Positions 1-11,045 of a DNA stretch of 64,000 nt are shown one piece after another. Within the stretch, counting starts at the first letter, position 1. Each line of letters begins with the position of its first letter. The translations under genes and the position numbers were made by a program. This stretch comes from Cristatella mucedo (lineage: Eukaryota; Bryozoa; Phylactolaemata; Cristatellidae): the NCBI GenBank assembly GCA_009760855.2, contig WPIO01000022.1, positions 1,191,501-1,255,500 of the forward strand. Reading direction: 5' to 3'. The notes under the pieces are model-generated. The model worked only from the letters and a program-made list of their open reading frames with translations. It was not told the DNA's origin and did no database searches.

Positions 1-156
1 GGCGAGCACTACCGGAGGAGACGCTTAGAGGCGCGCGCGCGCAAGCTCGAATCGGCAGAAGCCCACACCATTTCACCAGACGCTTAGAAGCCGCTTAGAA
101 GCCCAGCGAGCAAAGAGGTCGCAGAGTCGACTGTGCGGCGGCGGCGGCGTATCTCT
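1..156 (-). other. 3' flank of G-gamma 1
   Basis: This stretch lies downstream of the G-gamma 1 stop codon on the minus strand and probably holds its 3' UTR. It contains a short (GC)n run near 31-42 and two copies of the word CGCTTAGAAGCC near 80-105. No polyadenylation signal is visible before the window edge. Confidence 0.4.
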
Positions 157-360
157 CTACAAAATAATGCAGCCGCTTTTCTCGGCGAACGGGTTGTCCT
201 TTTTGTGCAAGAAACCCTTCACGAGCATGTCCTGATCCTGTTTCTTCTGAATGAATTCCATCATCTCGCGAATCGTGGTCGACATAGGCGTTCGACGCAG
301 GCTGGCCTCCGCCCGCAGCTGCTCCAGCGTCTGCTTAAAGTGTTGAGCGCCAGTCGACAT
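157..360 (-). CDS. GNG: G protein gamma subunit 1, CAAX box CIIL
   Basis: This encodes a 67-residue heterotrimeric G-protein gamma subunit. Such proteins pair with G-beta as an obligate coiled-coil dimer and anchor it to the inner plasma membrane through a C-terminal prenyl group. The sequence shows an N-terminal helix rich in Q, L, E and R (about residues 6-40), the conserved NPFAEK segment near residues 56-61, and a terminal CIIL box followed by TAG. The final Leu predicts geranylgeranylation. Length matches the family (65-75 aa). I start at the ATG at 360 because the frame upstream (to 417) does not resemble a G-gamma. A plausible splice acceptor (TTGCCAG) lies about 10 bases before this ATG, so the start may open a 3' exon. 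The usual DPL motif reads DML here. The family call is secure; the orthologue is not. Confidence 0.9.
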   Translation of the reverse strand: MSTGAQHFKQTLEQLRAEASLRRTPMSTTIREMMEFIQKKQDQDMLVKGFLHKKDNPFAEKSGCIIL

Positions 361-369
361 GGCGTGCCT

Positions 370-1560
370 CCTGGCAACGACGAACACGCCCCCGTACGAT
401 ACAGAGAGCGCCAGCACCCGCTCTCGCTGCCACCAGCGCGCACGCCGCGCCTCCCCAGCGCGACCGCCCCATTAGGCCCCCCCCACACACACATCTCGGC
501 CTCTCCCCTGCTACGCCCCACGCGCGCCGCACGTCTGACCGCGTTTCACAGCACGCTCACGCCGTCGACCGCTCTCGAGCGGCGGCGACGAGAAAGGGCG
601 AACGCCTCGAATGACCCTCGTACGGCCGAGTCGCTCGCCACGGGGCCGCAGCGAGCGCCGTCAATCGGACTGCGTAGCACCCCGCACGCTGCGGCGCATC
701 GTCGCGCGCGCAGGCGGCTGCGGCGGCGAGGACGAGCGTAGCGCAGCTCCTCCCCCTTTCGTCCGCTGCCGAAAGGCCGGCCGCCGCTCTCGCGACGACG
801 CTCGCAGCCCGCGCTCCGCGGCGCTGAGCGAGCGGAGCACGCCCGACAGTCGCCGCGCCACAAGGAAGCCATCGCTCGCGGCGCGCGTGCGCGCGAGCGA
901 ACCGCGGGTTTCGCGCGCCGCAGCGGAGGCCCAGGTCGAGCGCACCGCCGAGCAGGCCGAGTTGGAACGACGCGGCCACTCGCTCCGGCCGCGCCGTCGC
1001 CTCTCGCTCTCGACTTCCGCGCCATGCGAACGCCGGGTGGGGAGAGACAGACAGAGAGGGAGGGGGGAGCGGGCTAGAGACGACCGCCGCCCGGCTGGCG
1101 CGGCCCGCGCGAGTGGCCTGGAGCGCTTACCGTCGTCAACGGGCGAGCTCTAGATCTCTGTCTGTGGAGGCGAGCGGCGGTGACAAATCGCGCTCCGCTG
1201 TCGCCGCGGTCGCTCCACGAGTCGCTGCCGCGCGCGCGCGAGCCGAGCGAGCAGGGGCAGCCCGGCGAGCGCGTAGCCGCCAACTGGTGCGCCACGAAGG
1301 CAGCTGCCGCAGCGTATTGCGCCGCCCACTAGCCGGAAGCGAGCGCCGCCCAGATGCGGGCGGGCGAGCCGCGTGACGCACGGGGAGGGACCGCAAACGA
1401 GATGACTAATTGATCACCTACCGGGAAGGCGGCCGGCGACGTGCGCTCGATCGCCGCAGCAGCGCCCCCGGGGCCGAGGGCCGAGCCGCCAGCCCGGCGC
1501 CGAGGGCGCCATCCCGGAAGCGGCGCGCCGACCGCTCGCCAGCTTCGTGGAATGGTATTT
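370..1560 (-). promoter_or_regulatory. CpG-rich island upstream of G-gamma 1, putative promoter and 5' UTR
   Basis: This GC- and CpG-dense stretch lies directly 5' of G-gamma 1 on its strand. Several open frames cross it on both strands, but they are R/A/S-rich and match no family, as expected in CpG islands. On the minus strand, donor-like sequences occur at about 1131 (ACG followed by GTAAGC) and 1421 (CCG followed by GTAGGT), and the acceptor-like TTGCCAG lies near 370. A non-coding first exon spliced to the coding exon is therefore plausible. The promoter call is inferred from composition and position only. Confidence 0.45.
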
Positions 1561-1599
1561 AAGAAAAAAATGTATAGCTTACTTTTAGTGGCCTCATAT

Positions 1600-1800
1600 G
1601 TGTAGCGGCAGAAGAGCCTCAGTGGCTGTCGCCGCTGCTTGCGGCTGGCAATCAGGCAAATCAGCCGACTGCACGATTCGAAACTCGCGATCTCGGTCGC
1701 GAAGCGCGAGCCGCCGGCGACTGCCGTCCGGAGCGGATATTCAGGTTTCGGCTGGTAGGTAGCAGCTGCGGAGTCTTCTCGAGCAATGCACCGACGGCCG
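1600..1800 (-). mobile_element. tRNA-derived SINE-2 copy, degenerate
   Basis: The segment GCAGAAGAGCCTCAGTGGCT near 1610-1630 recurs in similar form near 22985, near 44905, and in reverse near 32800. In the better copy at 22960-23105 it adjoins a box B-like GGGTTCAAGC, so I treat this as a minus-strand SINE copy. Ends are not defined. Confidence 0.4.
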
Positions 1801-1829
1801 CACCGCATCAAGCTATTACTTCGCCGACG

Positions 1830-2750
1830 GAAGAGGTCCTATCTATCTATCGCCCCCCTCCCCCGCTCTTTCTTTTAGACGGCGGCTGAAAAGGCTGGGG
1901 CGACGCTGAGCCGTCTGGGCGCGGCGCGTTGAGAGAGTTTCTGCAAGGGGCGGCCAATTTTTTGAGGCGGCTGCGATATTTTTCGACAGGCTAACAGGGT
2001 TGTTCTTTTCAGGCAGGTCTAAGGGGGCTGCATGGTGGCTCCGCGCTATTTTGGGCGCGTAGCTTCGTGCTCTGAAAATGAGGGCGAACGATTCCGTTTC
2101 AGACAGGCCGTAAGATGGTTTTCAAGCTCCCCCATTAAATTCTAACAAGCGCGGCTTCCTGTTGACTACCGGCAGCATTCATACAAATTTACTGGGTATC
2201 TGCGGACATTATCAGTCCAATAAGTAGTACCTATTAAAGTACCTATTTCACTACCTTAGCAGAGTAGAAATACGTAAATGCATCCACGATGTCCACCGCA
2301 TCCAATCGTTAGGTTGCAGTGCGTAAACTAGTCACACCCACCCGGAAAAAAGCACGCCCCCCGGCGGCTCGGTATGTCGCCGCCATAGATAAATGCCCTA
2401 ATGACGCCACACTTCCAGCCATGTTCGGTCACACCGACTCAAGCTCGATGTTTTAGTCCCGTAACCTGTTTGCTGCCGCGAACAAAAGGTCAAGTACAGC
2501 CGCTCTCGGCGAGTCCGCCAGAGGGCAGTGCCGCCTGGCGTCTGCTTCACTGTCGAGAAGCTAGAATGAAACGTGTGGGCGTGGCTTGACCAGCAGCCGA
2601 GACTTCGAGACCTGTCCAAACATCTGACATCTAGTCAGGGCCCGTGACATAATAAACGAACAATCAATCGATGAAGAGCAATCTACTATTGCATCGCGCA
2701 GCTAGGTCACCTCGAACACAACGTGAGTATCAAACGCCTGTGAGACGGTA
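1830..2750. other. Unassigned intergenic DNA
   Basis: No recognisable gene is seen. Short frames on both strands (for example 2398-2619) show no family motifs. The region changes from GC-rich to average composition near 2100. Confidence 0.4.
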
Positions 2751-2754
2751 CATC

Positions 2755-3880
2755 TACTTAAACTATTGAGAACAACGATCGGTCTGACAGACGAAGCACT
2801 GGCGTGGTTTGAATCGTACTTGTCTGATCGTGTTCAATCCATGTCGCATGGGGGTCAGGTCTCACACACGAGACCGGTTACCTGTGGAGTCCGTCACGGG
2901 TCTGTAATCTGTCCCTTGCTGCTCTCTATTTATACTCAACCTCTGGGAAAGGTGATTAAGGCCCATGGAATAGGATATCACTTTTATGCTGACGATACTC
3001 AGCTGTATTTGTCATTCAAGCCTTCGGAATCTGCTGCAGCAACTGAGAAACTGAATGCTTGCCTTGACGACATTCGATCCTGCATGTCGGATAACTTCTT
3101 GAAACTAAATGACGATAAAACGGAACTGCTGCTCATAGGACACCTTAAGCGTGTGGCTGGATTAAAAGGCTTTGCTCTTCGAATAGGCGATACTGTTGTG
3201 CGACCATCACCACGTGCTCGAAATTTACGTGTAGTTTTCGACAGCTGCCTAAATTTTAAAAGCTTCATTCAGAAGACTGTTTCTAAAGCTAGCCATCACG
3301 TCCAATCCCTATCCAAGATTAAGAGCTGTCTTCCACAGTGGCTTGCGAAAACTTTTAACTAGCTCTTTAGTTCTGTCTCGGCTTGATTACTGCAATTCTC
3401 TTTTGATTGGGCTACCAAAGAAAGCAACTAGGCCACTGCAGGTGACTATGAATATGGCTGCAAGGCTAGTCCAAGTCCCAGAGGTTTGACTACATGTCTT
3501 CTTTGCTAAAAGAGCTAGGCTAGCTGGCGGTTGATCAACGGATACAGAGCAAAGTTCTTATGCTGACCCACAAGGCCCGTCACGGCTTGGCTCCTGCGTA
3601 CCTAGCTGAACTGCTGCATCCGTTTCAGCCTGTTCGCGCCCTCAGGTCCTGAGTGGACAATAAATTAGCTGTCCCATTCCTCCGCTTAAAGACAGTTGGC
3701 GACAGAAGCTTTAGCTCTGCAGGTCCTAGACTGTGGAACTCGCTTCCACAATTCTTATGCAACGACAACTACTCTCCTACTGCCGACTATGGCTCATCCT
3801 TTTCAGCGGTCCTGAGCTGCTACTTCCATGCTACTCACTACCTTAACTGCTCTTTGGCTAGCAGTTTCTAAATATTTATA
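2755..3880 (+). mobile_element. LINE-B non-LTR retrotransposon fragment with reverse transcriptase
   Basis: The frame from about 2766 to 3362 reads as the palm and thumb of a CR1/L2/Jockey-like reverse transcriptase. It has a motif B region (CGVRHGS, normally GVPQGS), the YADD catalytic box at 2985-2996, LKLNDDKTE, and an NLRVVFD segment. After a TAG at 3360-3362, homology continues in other frames to about 3870, including VDNKLAVPFLRL and SAGPRLWNSLPQF. The 5' half (endonuclease) is missing. The 3' end is replaced by a SINE at about 3885. It is an inactive 5'-truncated copy. Confidence 0.85.
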
Positions 3881-3884
3881 TAAA

Positions 3885-4060
3885 TATATAATTCAATTGT
3901 ATAGCGCCCCAAGAGAACTTAATCTCTATTCAGGCGCTTCACGTATGCCTCCGGGCTCGAGCCCACGACCTCTGCCAGACCTTGGTCGGGGGCGAGTTTC
4001 TAAACAGCTGGACTCACGTCACTTACTGACACCTCTGATTCTGCCGATATCAGCGAGCTA
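3885..4060 (-). mobile_element. SINE-1 (tRNA-derived, LINE-A-like tail)
   Basis: On the minus strand this has a box B-like GGGCTCGAGCCC near 3952-3963, then a CATATGTGAAGCGCCTGAATAG-like stretch and the stem-loop GCGCC..AGAGATTAAGTTCTCT..GGGGCGC, ending in an AT-rich tail near 3890. It abuts the interrupted LINE-B copy, suggesting insertion into or next to it. Confidence 0.65.
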
Positions 4061-4875
4061 CAGGAGCATTGCCGTTCGTTTCTACTTAACGATCATGCCA
4101 TGCCAGGCTTGAGGGTTAATGTCTGGGGCTGAATGTTCACCTGACATCTGGCCAATGGTCGCAGTACAGCAACCCATTTCTAGCACCGTTTAATAGATAA
4201 GACTGACAGAAGACAGCGCATCTGTTCGGCGTACCGTCTGACGGGGGGAGGCGGGCTTGCACCGAAGGATGTCACCAGTAGCCCAGCTGCGGTCGAGAAC
4301 GTTCTAGTATTTTGGAAAGGCAAAGCCCAACAAAAACAGTACTGCCAAATTTAACATATGTCAACCACTCAGTTGTACAGGTCACTAGCTGCCAGGACGG
4401 TTAAAACTCGGACGGTGGAAACATAAGAATTTCCTAATTGGTAGCCAGATAAATTTAACGAACGACGGCAGGGCGAAATAAAATCCATAAGGCGGCGTAA
4501 GAAAGATGGCATCCTTTCGGCCTTGAACCCTGGACCGAGACAAGAGGGTGAACGCAATAGTAACTAATTCCATGGCAACAGGGCAAGCGTAACATCTATC
4601 TTGACTCGAACCCCGTTAGGCTTTGAAGCATTTGGATTATCCTGTTTTAGATATTTATTATTAGCATGTGAAAGCTCTGTTTATCAGCAAATGCTAAATT
4701 CACGTCGTAATTTTGTGTTATTTCAGGGTAGGCCATCGTTATACTTTTTTGCAGGCTTAGCCGGATAAGCAGTCAATACTCAGCGACCTCAGTTTTTCGG
4801 TTAATACTGAGCTCGACTCACGCATTCTTCAAGAATGACACTAAGTATATTCCCTGCCGGTGGATTTGCAAGCTA
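4061..4875. other. Unassigned intergenic DNA
   Basis: No gene or clear repeat family is recognised. Two short overlapping minus-strand frames near 4369-4573 show no motifs. Confidence 0.4.
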
Positions 4876-4879
4876 AAAC

Positions 4880-5152
4880 CACAACTGTTGCTCCCAGCAT
4901 GGGGGGGTCTCTGTGACGTATCCTTTGGGTGCCATGCGTGGTGACACTATGCATGCTTCCACAAGCCATATTTGCATACTGACACTTTGCATTTTATAAC
5001 TAAATATGCCACGCAGGTTGACACTAGGCATGTAACCAGTTACCATATGATCATGCTTCTTTGAGAGCATATGTAAAGTGCCTAGAACGATATTAAGCTC
5101 TGAGGACGTTACGTGAATGTATAGTAATAATTATTATTCTTCACTCATTGTA
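4880..5152 (+). mobile_element. LINE-A 3' tail, degenerate
   Basis: Repeated short phrases (TGACACT..GCATGC, CATATTTGCATACTGACAC) match the 3' UTR of the better LINE-A copies near 35030 and 61850. The segment ends in AAAGTGCCTAGA..TTAAGCTCT and an ATT-rich tail (5055-5145). Confidence 0.6.
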
Positions 5153-5284
5153 GCTTAGCTAATCCTGCTCTAATAAATAGACTTGTCGAAATTCACTTTC
5201 TGTTGGGCCAGCGATCTCACAAATGGCATAGTTACTTCTATAAGAACGAAGAGACCAATCGACTTGCCAGATGGTTGACTTAAG

Positions 5285-5350
5285 AGTAATAATACATTTT
5301 TTGTCAAAGTGCCTTTAGAGAACTCAATCTCTTTCTAGGCACTGTGCAAT
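5285..5350 (-). mobile_element. LINE-A/SINE-1 stem-loop tail
   Basis: This reads AATAATAC..AAAGTGCC..AGAGAACTCAATCTCTTTCTAGGCACT, the reverse complement of the LINE-A terminal stem-loop and its ATT tail. Too little remains to tell LINE from SINE. Confidence 0.45.
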
Positions 5351-5464
5351 CGCTGAGTAGGGCATTCGAGTAGTTGGGCCGATCAAATAACACATCTTTG
5401 TAGAGGCATTTTTAACGAATAAATTCGTTTAATTATGCAGGTAAAGATCATCCGAGTAACCGCC

Positions 5465-6665
5465 AAAGTACGGGGTACCTCAGGGCTATGCGATTGGTCC
5501 ACTTCTTTTCACAATTTATGCTTTCCCTCTTGCTGAATGCCAAGAACTATCCTGGATTTCACTTCTATGCAGGCGACACACAGCCATACCCATGCTTTGA
5601 TCCCTACCCGCCATCTAGCACGGTAAACTCTCTCAACTCCCTTGCTGCATGCATTTCTGACATTCTCACAGTATGAAGATAAAATCAACATTATTTATGG
5701 CCAAACCAATAGTGACTTGAAAATTGGGAGGCTTAACGCTCAAAATTGGCTCTGCCAGCATATCTCCACTAGAATATGCATGAAATCTAGGCATCCTGTT
5801 TCAAAGCGACTTTTCACTAGACGACCACATCAGCTCCTCAAGTCGTCTGCCTTTTCATCTAGGAAATATTGCCAATATTCGAATCTGCTTAGGCAGCAAA
5901 ACCACGTAAAGTTGGTCCGTGCATTTGTGACATCCCGTCGCGACTTCCGTGATTCACTGCTTGCTGGTCTGTCGGCTTAAGCAATCAGAAACTTTAGACG
6001 GTGCAAAACTCTGCAGCCAGGCTTGTCTGTCGTACGCCTACCAGTTACAACACGTACCACTTCTCCACTATGTGCACTGGCTCCCGATCGAGCAGTGAAT
6101 TTTCCACAGGCAGATTTTAAGGTTTTGTCACTCTACTTTTAGATCCTTTCACTATCTTACTCTCACTCTTCTTAGATCCTTTCATTCTGACTTATACTTG
6201 CTCCAGCCTACCTATCAGAGCTACTCAGAAATCAGCCAAGGCATCGTACAACCAACCGTATCTTCTGACTTGTTTAGCTATGCCTTTAACGAATCTGAAA
6301 TGCTTTGGAGACCCGTGCCCTTAGTTCGTATGCTCCCAACTCATTGCCAACTGACGTCACGACATACTCTGGCCCAATATTTAAAAAGACGCTAACAGTG
6401 TAAATGTTTTGCACGGTATTTGGTGGGTCCTTGCGAATGTCCTTTGTATGATTGTGCGTGCTGACTGACACTGTGCATGCTACGACTAACAATATTTCCA
6501 TGGTGACACTTTGCATGATGCCACTAACCATATCATGGATGTTGAAACTGTGGACGTTATGGGTAATCACGTGATCTTGTTACATTTAAAGCATAAGTAA
6601 AATGTCTAGAACCAGAGTAAACTCTCTGAGGATGTTATACAAATTTCTTATTATTACCATTATTC
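5465..6665 (+). mobile_element. LINE-A retrotransposon, old degraded copy
   Basis: Reverse-transcriptase homology is spread over all three frames. A motif B remnant lies at about 5470-5510 and a YAxDTQ-like catalytic-box remnant at about 5560-5590. KLVRAFVTSRRDF lies at about 5910-5945. Near 6330 a stretch corresponds to the PTAWNSLP region of intact copies. The LINE-A 3' UTR phrases and a decayed stem-loop with ATT tail close it at 6590-6660. Many stops and frameshifts make it inactive. Confidence 0.7.
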
Positions 6666-8365
6666 CTGGGTCTGTGCCCACATACTAGGCTTCATGAGAG
6701 ATCATACTTGGCCTGCGCTGTGATCTTAAAGAGGAACGCTCAGCTTAATCTACTACTACAGGAGGAACGCTCAGCTTAATCTACTACTACAAAAGTTCCA
6801 TGCATACAGAATTCGTCACGGTTCAGAATCATAACGAACACTTAAGTCAAACTGAACCTTCTGCGTTAAGTGGCGAAAATGCCGTAAAGTTTACAAACAA
6901 CCAATCTAAGATCATCTCACACCACATTCGCATTACTATGAAGGCGCTCGAGATAATAATGTAGCCACGACTTGGCGATAGCAGCAGATCTTTGAGACTG
7001 ACTAGCATCAGATTTTTCCAAGCGTGTATCTCCAGCGTTTAGCTATCTCCCAGAATGAATAACAGGACCCGTGTATGTTCTGCGTGTTCAAGCCACAAAA
7101 AGTGTGACTGAGGGGCATCTTGCGAGCTGCCGTACAGAGGGACTACAACTTTTTTGCTACAGTTAATCGCCTAATCCAGCATCTAAATTTACCGACGCTG
7201 CTACTGGAAAAATTCTTGCACCGTCTAAGTAATGAAGCCTTTATTATGACACCCAAGCGTCAGTCAGCAATAGCCGTCGGAAATCAATTACAGCTAGAAA
7301 CGTTAGTAAAGAGTGCCGTAGCCAAACGTTGACCCAGAATATGCAAGTATACGTAAGTAGATATCGTACTAATGGCCTTCGAAGAGGACTGCAGTCAAAT
7401 GGAGAGAAGAACGCCGTTTACAGCTGATGATATGCACGAACTCGCGGACACGCGCGCACACACACACACACGGTAGCTACTCACGAGTGCTTCTCCAAGT
7501 GAGTGTGGCAGCAGCCAGACCAAAGCTGCATTAGCGCATGATTTTGGTAATGGCAAGCAATGGATGTTAGCTTGCAAACTTAGCAGCCAAAACAACAATC
7601 ATCAATTCATTTAAGTCGGCTAATAGTGTATGCGGTCAAGTGCCCTGTTGGTCTTGCCAGCTTATTGGAGCTACTTAAGTAATGCTTATGACTGCAGAAA
7701 GGCACTGCAGCACGACTACCGTTTACAACAAAGGAGCCGCTACGACGGCTGCCGAGGACGAACTGCTTACCACCAAATGAGGTTAAACGAATGAGGCTTT
7801 AGAATAAGCTGAACTCAAAGAATGAACGCTGACTTGTAATGCCCCACAAGAAGAGGCGTGGCGTAGCGAGGGATCGCGGCAGGGGGACAGACGTCCCCGG
7901 ACGCCAAGGCCACGGGGGGGGGGAGGGGGCACACAAAGCAAAATGGATTGTGCACATTTTTGAAAAACTTCATGTGAGAATACCAATCTTGATTTCAAGC
8001 AACTCCTCGTTCCAATGGACTTAACTATTGCTGGCCGAGCTAATTAATCACGTTTACAGACTTAGAACAGGCTGTAGCTTGACGCTCTGGCGACACACAC
8101 GTGACAACACGAAAACCAAGTGAGCTTCAACCACCGTGTATTCGGCTGTAGCTCGCAGCACAACAAGCACACGGCCGTTCACCCTTCCGTCCAAATTCCA
8201 ACTGCACTGCACTGTCCACTCGCCTCATCCTGCCTGCCACAGGCGGGCTGCTTCTCGAAAAGGGCGAGCCCGAGTGCCGTGGCAGAGCGCCGAAACACTA
8301 TTAGACCGCACAAGCCAGGCTTACTCAACTAGCAGTGCTACGACAACGCAGCTGTCAAGTCTGGC
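6666..8365. other. Unassigned DNA with a short tandem duplication
   Basis: No gene is recognised. There is a near-exact two-copy repeat at 6731-6791, a short (CA)n run at 7458-7472, and a G-rich run near 7914-7926. A 70-codon plus-strand frame at 7120-7332 has no recognisable motif. Confidence 0.4.
6731..6791. repeat. 31-bp tandem duplication
   Basis: The unit beginning GAGGAACGCTCAGCTTAATC occurs at 6731-6760 and again at 6762-6791 with no visible difference. This suggests a recent slippage or repair duplication. Confidence 0.85.
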
Positions 8366-8369
8366 TACT

Positions 8370-9735
8370 TGTCCGGTGTCCAAAAGAGAATACAGAAATG
8401 AGAAAGCACTTCTTGTTAACTGTAATAACCACAGCCAGAACCTGGCAGGAGTTCAAGCTGCAAATCAAGACTCCGTTGCCATTACCTTGTTTGGAACATC
8501 GGAGGGTACATACTTAATCTTTACAAGATTAACTCGAGGTGGGAAGGACTTAAGAGAGTCTTAGCAATAACAGTCTAACGTGACTGCAACAAAGTGGAGT
8601 GCAAGAGTGGAGGCTGTGTAAGCTATCAATGATGGACTAAACAGCAATGTAGGTCTTTTAGAGCAACTGCGTGAGGACACAAGCGTAACAATTGAAACAT
8701 GAAATGAAACTGGCACTCATACGTTGCATTTTGAACACACGTTTTTGGTTTTGTCACCATTTTGGTAGAGCATCTTAAGGAAGATTGACCGCGGTCAGAA
8801 GAGACTGCACAAGACCCACAGACGAACTTGAAAGATACCTCTAGTGGTACTCTCTCTCTCTCTCTCTCTCTTTTAAGATTGAGTTGTCAAGACTGCTTGA
8901 AGACCTGTGCCAAGGAATCACTATTGAATGCCAAAAGGATGTGAATTGTGGGGAGTTGCATTTGAACGAAGAATCTGCAACGACACAGATGCCCAGAGAA
9001 CCACTGCAGAGATTTCAAGAATGGTGAAGTACAGTGTAGGCTAACTCTGACGAGAAATAACAACTAGGCTTTACCGGCTCACAGATCCTGGTGCCAGATT
9101 TGGGTTTTTTTGGAAGTTGACAAGCTTTTAAAGACATTTAACCATAACGAACTCTGCCAGCAATGCCTAGATCTTAAAGGCTTCTATTGTTCAGACTTTG
9201 ATGGAACAGAGCCGCACAACGAAATATGACTGTAAAACGCTTCTTGCCATACGTCACGACTCGGCACTAAAGGCATCACAACAACTCGCGTCTTTCATTG
9301 TCAGTTATGGAGATGTTTCCTAATTTGAGATTTGCCTTACAAGTTCTTCTTACCGTAGCTGTATCAGTTGCCAATTGTGAACGTTCATTTAGCAAGTTGA
9401 AAATAATCCTGTCGTATCTGAGAGCATCAATGGGGTAAGATCGACTATCCTATATCGCCTTGTAAAGCATGGAGGAAGAAACACTGAAAAATATTGACCT
9501 TCGAACTGTATTAGACCAGTTTGCCACGTTCAAGGCCAGAAAAATTGAGATAGCCACCTTGTACCTCTACTACAGTTGATAATAAAACTTTCTCGATTCG
9601 TATGCCTGCAAGCGTTTTTGCATTTCTTCAGTGGTCAGTGGTAGCACTATTTTGCAGCAGTTTCTGACAGAGGGAGGGGGCGCCATTTCTAGCTTTGTCC
9701 CGGGGCGCCGGAAGGTCTCACTTTGCCTCTAACCT
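8370..9735 (+). pseudogene. Decayed hAT transposase, ZMYM1-like type
   Basis: Several collinear blocks match the C-terminal half of hAT transposases of the zinc-finger MYM-type 1-like group. A VNCNNHSQNLAGVQAA block lies at about 8418-8465. TKWSARVEAVKAINDGLN is at about 8590-8640. A DPGARFGFFWKL-like block is at about 9088-9120. A dimerisation block with FPNLRFALQVLLTVAVSVAN, CERSFSKLK and YLRASMG lies at 9310-9435. Stops, frameshifts and a (CT)n tract at 8851-8871 interrupt it. The segment at 9660-9720 with CCCGGGGCGCC may be the 3' terminus. The N-terminal part is not recognised. Confidence 0.75.
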
Positions 9736-10920
9736 AGAGAGCCAATATAAGCCGTCAGGGCATTTCACAAGAGTGGGAACACAAGACTGTAAACAGCCAA
9801 GCCAAGAGCCGCATATTGCCTAAATGTATCTAGCATTATGACAAAATACTATGGCTCAAAAGTTGCCATTGTAGATGCTCCGGAAAAAATACAAGTTCTC
9901 GTATGCAGGTCATATTTGTTGTTAATGGGCGAGCAGGGTATGACTTGCATCGCTGATTATTCCGAAGCCAAAGTTTCGACTCACGAAAAAGATACGATGC
10001 ACATGTTTTGCTGCTTAGGGTTTCGACTCCCGAAAGAGATACGAAGTACAAGTTTTGCACGACGCAGGGCTCAGGTCTCAAAAAATAAGATCGCGCCTAA
10101 ACGCGAGGTAATACCTATCACTCTCGCCAAAAACAATCAAATATGTGACTACTTGGGTGATCTCAAGCCTGGAAAGTTTGAGAGCTAAATAAAGGTCGCA
10201 ATCAGCATCGGCTTATTCTCTAGCCCGGTTAAACACGAAGAAATCTCCAAAGCGAAATATATCATTAGAAAAATCCATGGGGTAGAGGGACACACCAGCA
10301 GGCAGTTCAAACAGGCTCAGACAAAACTTGTGACGCTGCGAGACTTTCCAAAGTCGTTGAGTTTGGACACGCGTGGTAAAATCTCCAAGCGACGGTAGAG
10401 ATGAAACAGTTAAGGTTATATAGAATAATGGGTAAACCATGGAGTATCGTAAAGAAAGCATAAACAGAAGCAACTATTGGTCGCATTGGCTAAGGCCAAG
10501 ACACTGAGGGGCGGCACGAAAAAAATCCAAGCGCCATGGGAATAAACAATCTGAAACACGGCTTTAAAAGTCAACGACAAAATACTACCACAAGGTAGGA
10601 TTGAAATGATTAAGCAATAAATATTTTCGAATACCGTCACCTTAGATAGCCTACTAGGTACAAAAACATAACATGCAAATTCGACTTGTTTGGTGATTTC
10701 TGATGTACTCCTAAACAGTCGCGGTTTTCAAAGATCAGTTTTTGATACTAAAATCAGAACATGCGGAAGTAAGATTTTTTGGATGTGCCAGATATCTGCC
10801 TCTAGATAAATGCATCGACATGACTGAGTGTAGCAATAGTTCGAGAACGTTCAAGATTTGAGATTTATGATTATGTGCAGGCGCAGGCCGGGTTTGTGAC
10901 TATGCAAGAAATCGGCAACC
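9736..10920. other. Unassigned DNA with a 46-bp-period repeat
   Basis: A two-copy direct repeat lies at about 9973-10009 and 10019-10055 (GTTTCGACTC[A/C]CGAAA..GATACGA). The 116-codon plus-strand frame at 9838-10188 crosses it and matches nothing I know. Confidence 0.45.
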
Positions 10921-10924
10921 TAGT

Positions 10925-11045
10925 TAGCCCAAGAAACCAGTCAACTCGACAGGGGTCTGGCCGAGGTCATGGGCTCGAGCCCCCCAGTCATATGTGAAGC
11001 GGCTGAATAGAGATTTTTGCCTCCGTTTCCTGATGAAAAATGAAC
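10925..11045 (+). mobile_element. SINE-1 copy
   Basis: GAGGTCATGGGCTCGAGCCC (box B-like) is followed by CATATGTGAAGCGGCTGAATAG, the SINE-1 body. The right half of the stem-loop is degraded. Confidence 0.6.

Noticed and set aside
546-1396. Several overlapping frames of 86-180 codons near the window start
   Set aside because: They lie in a CpG island on both strands with R/A/S composition and no domain.
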